Source: an uncultured Bacteroidota bacterium (lineage in GTDB: Bacteria > Bacteroidota > Bacteroidia > Chitinophagales > Saprospiraceae). Taken from it: a stretch of 39,021 nucleotides of DNA. Below are positions 19,308 through 28,200 of this stretch, piece by piece. The stretch spans positions 1 through 39,021 of the forward strand of contig CAILQK010000404.1 in assembly GCA_903836265.1 (NCBI GenBank), written 5' to 3'. Every line of letters begins with the position of its first letter. Position 1 is the first letter of the stretch. The notes under the pieces are model-generated. The model was not told where the DNA came from. It did no database searches and saw nothing but the letters and a program-made list of their open reading frames with translations. The translations under genes and the position numbers were made by a program.

Positions 19308-20423
19308 TCACTGCCTTGCTTTTTTGCTGTACTCCTTCTCCAGACTGTCAACCAGTATCTGATAGGCAGGGTCGTCAATCGGATTGGCATACCTGGCTGG
19401 TTTGTTTTTACCCAGCAACTTCACCCGGACATTCGTATAACGCTCGGGATGCATCCGCAGATCCTGGAGCAGCAGGTGCAGGTGCCTGGTAGTGCTCACA
19501 ATGTTGTTGTACAGATCTTCCTGTGTAAGTGCCTTCCCGACAGAGCCTTCACCGCGCAGCAGGCGCCCGGCCAGCGAATCTACCCTTCCGATGGCGTGCG
19601 TGGATGAGGTGAGGGTCGTACGGAGCGTATTCAGGGAAAGTGTCACCGAATCCAGCGCACCGGATGCCTTGATGGCCGTCTTGTCTATACCGGCTGCTTT
19701 AAGCTGCCGGGTAACATCAGCCAGATTTGCCAGTGCGTCGCTGATGTTTCGGTCGTTGGCCTTCACCGTGGAGCTGATGGATGCCAGATTATCGGCCATA
19801 ATACCAATACTCCTTTTGTTGAGACGCAGGATCTCGTCCAGCTCGGCTGTTACGCGCTCCAGATTCTTGAGCGAATTGTCAAGCGCGTCAACAGTGCCTG
19901 CAATACCTCCGGGATTGATTTTGGCAAGCGAGTCAATATTAATATCGAGGCCGGCCTTTATTCTGGCTGTGTAGGCATCAATTTGCGTCGGATCACCGAT
20001 CACTGATTCAAGGAAATTTTTGGCAGCACCCTGCAGGAAGTCGCCGTCTTCGGCACAATTGCCTTCGCAGGGGTGATCCACCACAATTTCGATAGCCTTG
20101 CCACCCATGAGCGACAAACCAACAATAGTAGCGACAGCATCTTTGGGGATATCCACCCCGCTTTCGATGGAAAGTTGTACAATAATTGACTTGTAGGTTT
20201 CGGGATCAACATATAATTTTTTTACCATACCGACCTGCAGACCCTTGATAAATACAGGGCTGGAGGGTCGAAGCTGGTCAACATTGGCGTACCTTACGAA
20301 GAAAGTCTGAGATGGCGTGAGGATATTCCTTCCCTTGAGGAATTGAAATCCCCAGAATCCGAACGCCACAGCGGCTATAGCCAGCAAGGCTACTCTTGTT
20401 TCATTACTGATTTTCAGTTTCAT
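19308..20423 (-). CDS. MCE/MlaD family lipid-transport-associated protein
   Basis: Single N-terminal TM followed by MCE domain 'FFVRYANVDQLRPSSPVFIKGLQVGMVKKLYVD...VGLSLMGGKAIEIV', then a long helical region. Confidence 0.92.
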   Translation of the reverse strand: MKLKISNETRVALLAIAAVAFGFWGFQFLKGRNILTPSQTFFVRYANVDQLRPSSPVFIKGLQVGMVKKLYVDPETYKSIIVQLSIESGVDIPKDAVATIVGLSLMGGKAIEIVVDHPCEGNCAEDGDFLQGAAKNFLESVIGDPTQIDAYTARIKAGLDINIDSLAKINPGGIAGTVDALDNSLKNLERVTAELDEILRLNKRSIGIMADNLASISSTVKANDRNISDALANLADVTRQLKAAGIDKTAIKASGALDSVTLSLNTLRTTLTSSTHAIGRVDSLAGRLLRGEGSVGKALTQEDLYNNIVSTTRHLHLLLQDLRMHPERYTNVRVKLLGKNKPARYANPIDDPAYQILVDSLEKEYSKKARQ

Positions 20424-20448
20424 AAATCCGATTGCATTCCGGTGATAC

Positions 20449-21687
20449 TCATTTGCGAGCGATGGCGGCTGTTTTAAAGCCCAGATTTTTTATTTCAGGC
20501 AAGGCTTCCTCTGCTTCCTCCCGCGATTTGAAATGGCCGGTAAAGTAGTAATATTTGCCGTCTTTGAACTCCTCTTTTACACTTCCGAACTGTGCGAGCC
20601 TGCCGGAACTGATATCCAGCTTTTTCGGCCAGGAAATGAGTTGTATGCGATATCCTCCGGGGGATTCCGGAGCCTGATTGACTGGCGGATCCGATTTTTT
20701 TACGGCCACCGGCGCAGGTGCAGGTTTGAGCGCCTGTTTGGACTGAGGTTTGGCAGCAGGTCCCTGAGCCGTTTTGGGCTTCTTCTCCACCACAGAACTG
20801 ACGCCATCCTCCATGTGCAGTTTATAGGCCTTGACTGCCCTGAAAATGGCGGTGGCCATCTTCTCACGACCCTCTTCAGAGGCCAGGAATGCTTCCTCCG
20901 TTTTATTGGTCAGGTAGCCGGCTTCCACCAGCACAGAGGGCATGGCCGTTTCACGGAGAACCAGAAAACCGGCCTGCCTGACGCCCATATCCTGTCTTTC
21001 GGCATCCAGGACTGCATACTGCTGTACATACTGGGCCATCAGAATGCTCTGTTCGAGGTACGCGCTCTGCCAGAAACTGCTGATAATATGCGCTTCCGGA
21101 CTGTCAGGATTGTAGTCACCGTATTTTTTCTGGTAATTCTCCTCGTAATAAATGGAGGCGTTTTCACGCTTGGCCACTTCCAGGTTGTCCTGCATGCGGT
21201 GCAGACCGAGAACATACGTTTCGGCGCCATTAATAGAGGCACTTCCCACCGAATTGCAGTGAACACTGATGAAGAGATCAGCCTTGTTACGGTTGGCAAT
21301 GGCGGCACGCTCGTCCAACTCTACAAAAACATCCGTCTTGCGGGTGTAAATGACATTGATATCAGGGAAATGCTCTTCAATCATGGCCCCGAGAAGGAGC
21401 ACTATGGCCAGCGTATTTTCTTTTTCCCGCATGGTGGCACCAATGCATCCAGGATCCTTACCTCCATGACCGGCATCCAGCACAATTGTCCTGATGCGAT
21501 AAGATGGTGCGTACGAATGTGGCTCGCGAATAACTTCGGCGCCCAAAGTTTCTATACTTTTGCAGCCGGTCTGGCTATGCCGACGTACCGGAACAGCGTT
21601 CTCATTGGCGAACAAGAAGTTAAAATTAAGCAAAAGAAGCCACGCAATGACAGGCATGAGCGTTCGTAGTGCGTAGTTTGACCTCAT
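20449..21687 (-). CDS. N-acetylmuramoyl-L-alanine amidase (Amidase_3) with C-terminal SPOR-like domain
   Basis: 'IVLDAGHGGKDPGCIG', 'REKENTLAIVLLLGAMIEE', 'DLFISVHCNSV', 'VLVEAGYLTN'. The listed ORF extends to 21990, but MRSNYALRTLMPVIAWLLLLNFNFLFA (21687) looks like the real signal-peptide start. Confidence 0.93.
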   Translation of the reverse strand: MRSNYALRTLMPVIAWLLLLNFNFLFANENAVPVRRHSQTGCKSIETLGAEVIREPHSYAPSYRIRTIVLDAGHGGKDPGCIGATMREKENTLAIVLLLGAMIEEHFPDINVIYTRKTDVFVELDERAAIANRNKADLFISVHCNSVGSASINGAETYVLGLHRMQDNLEVAKRENASIYYEENYQKKYGDYNPDSPEAHIISSFWQSAYLEQSILMAQYVQQYAVLDAERQDMGVRQAGFLVLRETAMPSVLVEAGYLTNKTEEAFLASEEGREKMATAIFRAVKAYKLHMEDGVSSVVEKKPKTAQGPAAKPQSKQALKPAPAPVAVKKSDPPVNQAPESPGGYRIQLISWPKKLDISSGRLAQFGSVKEEFKDGKYYYFTGHFKSREEAEEALPEIKNLGFKTAAIARK

Positions 21688-24440
21688 ATTTTGGTTTTGT
21701 GCGAAAATCACCCTGCAAATATCGGCTATTTTTCCAAATTGTCTGCTGTTTAATAGCAACAGATGCCATGGCCCAGGTCCCCGACTCAATCGTCGCGGCG
21801 CCCGGTGTTCCAACAGGCAGAGACACCATTTCTCCACGCGACTCTGCTGTTGTTGACCTTTCAGACGTTCGTTTAAGCAACCAGGGTATAGACTCGGAAG
21901 TGGAAACCTATTCGCGCGATTCCATGTGGTTTGATATCGTGAAAAGGCAACTCCACCTGTACGGCAATGCTTCGGTGAAATACACCTCACTGAAAATCAA
22001 TGCCGGATACATCATGGTTGACTACGGAAAGAACGAAATTCTCGCCGAACAATTGCGCGACACCTCCGGTCAACTGGCCGGATTGCCCGAATTTGACGAC
22101 GGAGAGCAGAAATTCACAGCCACGAAGCTCCGCTACAATTTCAAAAGTAAAAAGGGGATCATCTACGAAGCCCGCACCCAACAGGAAGATATGTATGTAC
22201 TTGGCGCAAAGGCCAAGTTTGTGGGCTCCCCCGACGACAACAGTCAGGATACCACCCGGCAATCAGGGAATACCATCTATAACGAAGATGCTGTGCTGAC
22301 CACCTGTAACGATCCGCACCCGCACTTCGGTATTCACACCAAAAAACTGAAGGTCATCCCGAACAAACTGGTGGTCACGGGCATGTCAAATCTCGAACTG
22401 GCAGGCATCCCTACCCCGCTCATCATTCCTTTCGGCTTTTTCCCCATGACCAAAACCCGAAAGGCCGGTCTGCTGATCCCCAAGGATTTCCAGGGGCGTC
22501 GCGCCGAGGGACTGGGAATCAATGATATAGGATGGTATCAGCCTATCAGCGAGCATGCCGACGCTACCCTGCTCTTCAGGGCATTTACCAGCGGAACCGT
22601 CGGAGTAACCGGCAACCTGAAATACAATTACCGGTATAAATATGCCGGAGACATCAGGCTGACCTTCAACAACCGGGTTACGGAAGACAAAATGGCCAAA
22701 AAGGTGTCGGCGAAGTCCTTTGGCATACAGATTTCACACAATCAGGATCCCAAGGCCCACCCCACCAGAAAATTCGGTGGCTCGGTCAATATCCAGACCA
22801 ATCGCGATCAGAACCGGAACCAGAACGATTTCCAGAGCGTTTATCAGAATACACTCACTTCCAATATGACCTTCTCCAAAACTTTTCCGGGAAGGCCATT
22901 CAACTTCACCGCGGCACTGCGCCACTCGCAGAATACCCAGACGCGGCAGATGGATATTTCGTTTCCGAGTATGAACTTTACCGTACAGCGGATTTATCCT
23001 TTCAAGCGGAAGGTACTGGTCGGTAAAGAACACTGGTACGAAAAGATATCACTGACCTATTCCTCCAAATTCGACAACAGCTTCCGGACGGTTGATACCC
23101 TGCTTTTCACCAGCCAGACGCTGCAAAATGCCCGCATCGGGATGCAGCACAGTGTCAATTCCGACTACCAGTTCAAGTTGTTCAAATATATCAATGTGGC
23201 ACCCAGTATCCGCTATGAAGAGAACTGGTACCCGTATACCATCCGGAAAGAACTCGATCCCACGCAGATTACCGAAGTGATTGATACCACTTTTGACAGT
23301 GACGGGAATGTACTGGCCATTGATCTCAACGACGAGAAGTCAAAATACGGAAAGGTGACAAACACCCGCGACTGGGGATTCAACAGTTACCGCAAATATG
23401 ATATGGGCATTTCAGCCAATACGGTGCTGTTTTTGACCAAACAGTTCAAGGATGGCTGGTTTCGCGGTATTCGCCATAAAATGACCCCCTCCGCAAGTAT
23501 CGGATTCGGTCCCGATCAGACGAAATTGCAGGATCTGTATTTCAAAACGTACTACACCGATCTGCGGCCACTGTACAGCGACACACTGCGATACGGAATC
23601 TTCGACGAGGCATTGTACGGGAAACCCGATCCGTTCAGCCGACGAAACGTAGCGCTCTCATACAGTATCACCAACGTACTGGAATTCAAGCACTTTTCTG
23701 CCAAAAGAGACACTGTGCTCAAGCGACGCATTTTTGACAACCTGTCATTTTCGGGCTCTTACAGCCTCACCGCCGATTCGCTGCGCTGGAGTACCGTGAG
23801 TCCGGGCGGACTGTTCCGTCTGTTCAAAGGTATCAGCAACCTGACCTGGAACGTAACTTTTGATCCGTACATTGCCAACGAACGGGGCACACGCATCAAC
23901 AGACTGGCACTGCAGGAAACCGGCAAACTGGCGCGGGTGACCAATCTGGGCCTGGCACTGAATACCGGTTTTACGGTGAAACAGATACGGGATCTGATAG
24001 AAGGCAAGGAAGTAAACACCAGCGGGCCGGCTCCTGTCGTCAACAAACGAAATTCAGTGGCCAATACCGATGACCTGCTGAGCCTGTTCGACAATTTCAG
24101 GGTAAGTCACCGCATTTCAGTGGCGCGCCAGCTTATACCCACCGGCTACGGCACTTCACGCGATACCCTGGTCATTGGCACCAACAATATCAGTGTAGCA
24201 GGCAGCATACAGCTCAACAGCAAATGGTCGCTCGACCTGGGCAATATCAGCTATGATTTCCCCTCCAGACGACTGGTTTATCCCGATATAGGCTTTACGC
24301 GCGACCTGCACTGCTGGTCGCTCAGCTTCCGCTGGCAACCCGACCGCGGCACCTACTCCTTCTTCATCGGGGTGAAACCCGGCACCCTGGAATTCCTGAA
24401 AGTACCGTACCGGAAGGACTTTTTTGATACAGGGTTTTGA
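21669..24440 (+). CDS. lptD: LPS-assembly protein LptD/OstA-like outer membrane protein
   Basis: N-terminal OstA-like 'LHLYGNASVKYTSLKINAGYIMVDYGKNEILAEQLRDTSGQLAGLPEFDDGEQKFTATKLRYNFKSKKGII', then a long aromatic-rich beta-barrel-like region. A GTG at 21699 giving MRKSPCKYRLFFQIVCCLIATDAMA-Q is a more likely start than 21669. Confidence 0.9.
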   Translation: MRSLTSYFGFVRKSPCKYRLFFQIVCCLIATDAMAQVPDSIVAAPGVPTGRDTISPRDSAVVDLSDVRLSNQGIDSEVETYSRDSMWFDIVKRQLHLYGNASVKYTSLKINAGYIMVDYGKNEILAEQLRDTSGQLAGLPEFDDGEQKFTATKLRYNFKSKKGIIYEARTQQEDMYVLGAKAKFVGSPDDNSQDTTRQSGNTIYNEDAVLTTCNDPHPHFGIHTKKLKVIPNKLVVTGMSNLELAGIPTPLIIPFGFFPMTKTRKAGLLIPKDFQGRRAEGLGINDIGWYQPISEHADATLLFRAFTSGTVGVTGNLKYNYRYKYAGDIRLTFNNRVTEDKMAKKVSAKSFGIQISHNQDPKAHPTRKFGGSVNIQTNRDQNRNQNDFQSVYQNTLTSNMTFSKTFPGRPFNFTAALRHSQNTQTRQMDISFPSMNFTVQRIYPFKRKVLVGKEHWYEKISLTYSSKFDNSFRTVDTLLFTSQTLQNARIGMQHSVNSDYQFKLFKYINVAPSIRYEENWYPYTIRKELDPTQITEVIDTTFDSDGNVLAIDLNDEKSKYGKVTNTRDWGFNSYRKYDMGISANTVLFLTKQFKDGWFRGIRHKMTPSASIGFGPDQTKLQDLYFKTYYTDLRPLYSDTLRYGIFDEALYGKPDPFSRRNVALSYSITNVLEFKHFSAKRDTVLKRRIFDNLSFSGSYSLTADSLRWSTVSPGGLFRLFKGISNLTWNVTFDPYIANERGTRINRLALQETGKLARVTNLGLALNTGFTVKQIRDLIEGKEVNTSGPAPVVNKRNSVANTDDLLSLFDNFRVSHRISVARQLIPTGYGTSRDTLVIGTNNISVAGSIQLNSKWSLDLGNISYDFPSRRLVYPDIGFTRDLHCWSLSFRWQPDRGTYSFFIGVKPGTLEFLKVPYRKDFFDTGF

Positions 24441-24569
24441 TGTCGCGGTTTCGGGGAAGGCCATCACTCTGTTGAGCGAAGAAAAAGACTTCACGACCGG
24501 AATTGTGGAATGTGAAACCCGGCAAGTAAAAATCTTCCCGGACAAGGCCAGCCAAAACGAAAAAGCAGT

Positions 24570-26027
24570 CTAAAAATCCTCAAAAAATGCCCGGGCGTTG
24601 CGACCGTTGTTGCGCTGTACATTCTTGGCATCCCCGTAGTTGTCATCGGAATACTCCGTCGGATTGCGGCGGTACAGCTCTCGCTCCCATTTCGGATTAC
24701 TGATTTCTCCCCGCGCAGTTGAATGCAGCAGGATGAAATCGTCGCCTGCAAGCGACGGGTTGTAAAACAGAAACTTCACATTGGTCTGATTGGTTGACGG
24801 GAACTTGTAATACACCCATATCTCATACGGGGGTGCACCGGGTTCGTCCTCTACATGAACGATATCGCTGGCCTGACCAAAGCGCATGAACATACGCCCG
24901 CGATCAGTTTCAAACCCGTACCTGAATCCACTCCTGAATTTCACATTTGCGGCATCTGCCACAGCTATATACTCTCGGTATGCGAGTTCCGGATTGTTAG
25001 GATCGCGCTCCGCAAAATGACGGAATATGTAAAAACGCATTTGTTTTTCATCCCCGCTTTTCAGGATGTTGATGATCGCCTGCGATCTGTCGCCAGTCAT
25101 CAGCACAGAGATGGCGCGCATACAGTAAACCAGCTGATCCTTGTCCAGTTTCTGCACAAACTGTTTTTCCACTACCTCGTCGGATAACTGAATGTCCGAC
25201 AGATCAAGGAACGGGTTACTTCGCTGAAAAGTCAGTGTACGGCTGGTTAGCAGCTCGCTGCCATCCTTTCTGAGTTCGACGGTAAGTGAGTAATTGCCGC
25301 TTTCCATCTTGCTGATATCCATCTGAACCAGCAGGGCATCAATGGCAGAGGGCGCTTTTTCCTGACTTCCGGCGGCTACCAGATTTTTCTGACCATTGCC
25401 CAGTTCCTTCTCGATGACGTATCTCACCGTATATTTACCGCCTGAAACACTTTTGTCGGACTGATATACTTCGGCATAAAAAGCCAGTCGGGTAGCATCC
25501 TTGTCGTAAAAGGCAAAAGGCAGCGGCTCCAGGTGATAACCGTTTTTGGTGAAAGGCCCGTCTGTGTTGTCGGCTCTGAAACTGCGCAGCAACTGCACCT
25601 CCGAGAGTGTAATCCTGTTCTCAAACTGCACTGTCAGCGGACTTGAAAACCGGTCGGTGTTGGTCGCGTCATTCACGTCGGTCACCACCACATCGAGGGT
25701 ATATTGCCCCGGCGACAGGGCCAGTCTCTTCACATCGAGCAGTGATTCGGGGAAAGTAACCCTGGGACTGTTGAGTATATATTTCTCATAATTGACAATT
25801 TGATCGCCGTTTATGACCAAAATCAGCACCTCCGCGGCAGCTTCCAGCTGCGTACTGTCTATATGCCTGTACATAATTGATCCGGCCGCTATTTCAAGAT
25901 TTACCTCAAGATAGGGCTGTCCATCAGGAGTTTTGAAAACAGCGAAAGACACGCCCGCGTCGAGCGCATGCGCGAGGAACGGAAAAACAAGTACAAGTGC
26001 TGAAGTGAGGAATGGGCGAACCGTCAT
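24570..26027 (-). CDS. GWxTD-domain secreted protein
   Basis: 'YGFETDRGRMFMRFGQASDIVHVEDEPGAPPYEIWVYY' matches the GWxTD-domain signature. The signal peptide starts at 26027 (MTVRPFLTSALVLVFPFLAHA). The listed ORF to 26225 overlaps the upstream gene. Confidence 0.9.
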   Translation of the reverse strand: MTVRPFLTSALVLVFPFLAHALDAGVSFAVFKTPDGQPYLEVNLEIAAGSIMYRHIDSTQLEAAAEVLILVINGDQIVNYEKYILNSPRVTFPESLLDVKRLALSPGQYTLDVVVTDVNDATNTDRFSSPLTVQFENRITLSEVQLLRSFRADNTDGPFTKNGYHLEPLPFAFYDKDATRLAFYAEVYQSDKSVSGGKYTVRYVIEKELGNGQKNLVAAGSQEKAPSAIDALLVQMDISKMESGNYSLTVELRKDGSELLTSRTLTFQRSNPFLDLSDIQLSDEVVEKQFVQKLDKDQLVYCMRAISVLMTGDRSQAIINILKSGDEKQMRFYIFRHFAERDPNNPELAYREYIAVADAANVKFRSGFRYGFETDRGRMFMRFGQASDIVHVEDEPGAPPYEIWVYYKFPSTNQTNVKFLFYNPSLAGDDFILLHSTARGEISNPKWERELYRRNPTEYSDDNYGDAKNVQRNNGRNARAFFEDF

Positions 26028-26052
26028 GATGGATAAGGTCAAAATGAAGATT

Positions 26053-28200
26053 TTACTGAACCAGATAAAGCAGGGCCATGAATAAACCGAGCAGGAGAAT
26101 CGGCAGCCAGACCCAGAGTTTGAAGCGTCTTCCGGCTGCTGATGAGGCACTTTTACTGCCGGGCTGCTTCCTGGATTTGCTGTATGAAACTGAAACGAAC
26201 AGAAAACAGAAAAAGTTGACAGCAAGGGTAAATACCAGAAAAATATAGGCCAGATTCAGGGAATCGGTAGCCGGAGAAATTTGCACCAGATTGATGGAGT
26301 AGGCAACCGTGGCAAGGAAAGATGTGATGATCAGCTCTCCTGCCTCCTCATAACTGGCTTTATGGTAAAACAGCATGAAAAGCGGCAGCGCACTGAACAT
26401 CATGAATGGCAGGATAATCAGGATAATAGCGCCCCAGGGCTGCCGGCTCACACCGAGGTGAACATTGAGACTTTTGTAGGTTTCCAGGTATTTGGCCCTG
26501 TCATTCGGATCAAAGGTAACTTTGTCGAGTGAGGCGAGTGCGTTGGATAACTGGTTGTCAACCGTAACAAAGTACTCCTCTGAATCCCAGTCGTTGAACT
26601 GGAAATCCTCGATCTTGTCGTTTATCTGCAGGCGGCTGTAGTCGAAACTGATACGCAGTTTGTCGCTCGAGCTGAGGGCCACAATCGGAATCACGAGTTC
26701 GTGGCGATCGAACGGAAATTCAAATGACTTGAAATTACCCTGAAATTTGCCGCTGATCCGGTAAATCCTGACGCGATAGTTGTCCATTTTCTCCTCCGCT
26801 ATCATGTACCGGTTGGCCTCCTCCGAACTGATATTGCTGAAATCAACATATCCTTCCTTCATGATATACTGTGAGTCGGCGATTACCCAGTACAGCAGGT
26901 TGCAGTCGAATGTATTCTTCCGGACATCAATATCGTTGATATCAATGACATCAATACCAACGCGCAGGTTCGGAATAACCTTGCCTTCGGTATTCATCTG
27001 TGAGGGGCAACTTCGGGTTTTACCCTTGTCAACCTGTTCAAAACTGGGCGCTTTCTTCAGGATAAGCCAGTTGTCAAACGAATAAAGTTCGTTTTCTATA
27101 TTTATTTTCCGATTTTTCAGTCCCTTGAAATAATACAGGATACTGTCCCTGGCATGTTTGTCATCCTGCAGCGCGGCCCGGAAGATATTTATCGCGGCGA
27201 AGCACCGGTGAAGCTGGTTGTCAGCTTCGGTTATCTTGTCCCTGTCAACAGTTTTGAAAGGCTTTGGATATCTGAGGGCAATTTCCTTTTTGTCGTTGTA
27301 AACACTGGCCGGCAATGCCTCATCTTCTGCCACAAGCCGGATGAACTTGTGGCCGCTTCTGAGCGTTACTTGCTCCAGCTGAGCATCGCTCATACTGGTG
27401 GAGATACCAACAAAAACCTTGTTTCTGACTGCTGGATTGTTGTCGAGATACCGGATAATTTCATCACCGAAACCACCGTGGGTATTGAGAAGGAATACCC
27501 GGTGCCTGTTGCCGGCGAAGAGCCTGTCCAGCTGCTGCTGCATACTTTTTACCGTATCTCCGGGCAGATCGCGGTTTTCGATATAAGACTTCTGCCAGAG
27601 GCAAACAGAATCACAGCTGATTCCGTTACTGCGCATACTTTCCAGGAATCGCTCGTGGAGCAGATAGTCACATTCGGTGATGAAGCCCACCGACTTTTCC
27701 TTTTCTATCTCGCTGATATACTGCACCAGGTAGTTGGGCTGTGGATCGTTGGGCTGCAGGAAGATGGCATTGCCCCCGAAATTTTCCCTGTTCTGATCGG
27801 CACTCAGGGAGATCACCGGAATTTTGTCGCGAATGATGCTGCTGGCCTCCCTGATATACTTCCCCCAGGTATTGTCAATCACCAGTACTATATTGGTATC
27901 GGATGCAATTTCTCTGTAAATGGCCGGTATCGTATCCGGTTTGTAATCGCACTGAAATGCTTTCAGCCTGTATTCAAAGAGATTCTCCTGCCGGTTGATG
28001 CGCTCCAGATAGGTATTGAGTGCCACCAGATAAAGCGAGTCGGCATATCCGTTCACACTGTCTTTGGCGGTATTGAGATAGTTGAAACCCACATAGGCAA
28101 TATATTTTGCGGGGCGTACCGATCCGGAATTGCTGCAACGCTGGAGAAGCAGCAACAGCATGAGGGATAAAAACAGTATCTGAATGAGTTTTTTTATCAT
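26053..28200 (-). CDS. Chimeric receptor: N-terminal periplasmic-binding-protein (type I)-like domain joined to a pentameric ligand-gated ion channel module (ECD plus 4 TM)
   Basis: N-terminal anchor/signal, then a PBP-I-like alternating alpha/beta region (aa ~32-365). A pLGIC-like ECD follows ('VGIDVIDINDIDVRKNTFDCNLLYWV', Pro-loop 'FEFPFDRHELVIPI'), then 'LGVSRQPWGAIILIILP' M1, 'SYEEAGELIITSFLATVAYSI' M2, M3 and M4. I recall GLIC as LRISRQYFSYIPNIILP...SYEANVTLVVSTLIAHIAFNI, which aligns collinearly. Confidence 0.9.
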   Translation of the reverse strand: MIKKLIQILFLSLMLLLLLQRCSNSGSVRPAKYIAYVGFNYLNTAKDSVNGYADSLYLVALNTYLERINRQENLFEYRLKAFQCDYKPDTIPAIYREIASDTNIVLVIDNTWGKYIREASSIIRDKIPVISLSADQNRENFGGNAIFLQPNDPQPNYLVQYISEIEKEKSVGFITECDYLLHERFLESMRSNGISCDSVCLWQKSYIENRDLPGDTVKSMQQQLDRLFAGNRHRVFLLNTHGGFGDEIIRYLDNNPAVRNKVFVGISTSMSDAQLEQVTLRSGHKFIRLVAEDEALPASVYNDKKEIALRYPKPFKTVDRDKITEADNQLHRCFAAINIFRAALQDDKHARDSILYYFKGLKNRKINIENELYSFDNWLILKKAPSFEQVDKGKTRSCPSQMNTEGKVIPNLRVGIDVIDINDIDVRKNTFDCNLLYWVIADSQYIMKEGYVDFSNISSEEANRYMIAEEKMDNYRVRIYRISGKFQGNFKSFEFPFDRHELVIPIVALSSSDKLRISFDYSRLQINDKIEDFQFNDWDSEEYFVTVDNQLSNALASLDKVTFDPNDRAKYLETYKSLNVHLGVSRQPWGAIILIILPFMMFSALPLFMLFYHKASYEEAGELIITSFLATVAYSINLVQISPATDSLNLAYIFLVFTLAVNFFCFLFVSVSYSKSRKQPGSKSASSAAGRRFKLWVWLPILLLGLFMALLYLVQ

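Noticed and set aside
20533-21669. 378-aa plus-strand ORF antisense to the amidase
   Set aside because: The opposite strand carries all Amidase_3 catalytic motifs; this ORF has none.
21688-21990. N-terminal extension of the amidase ORF (MRCISPKHCRTGG...)
   Set aside because: It is antisense to the lptD 5' coding region, and a good signal peptide begins at 21687.
26028-26225. N-terminal extension of the GWxTD ORF
   Set aside because: It overlaps the M4/3' end of the channel gene, and a signal peptide begins at 26027.
27154-28170. 338-aa plus-strand ORF antisense to the channel gene
   Set aside because: It mirrors the PBP-like domain coding region. The minus-strand reading has coherent fold motifs and a 4-nt overlap with its neighbour.
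26053-28200. Lipoprotein call for the channel protein based on 'LLLLLQRC'
   Set aside because: Arg immediately before Cys is a poor lipobox; a signal peptide or anchor is more conservative.
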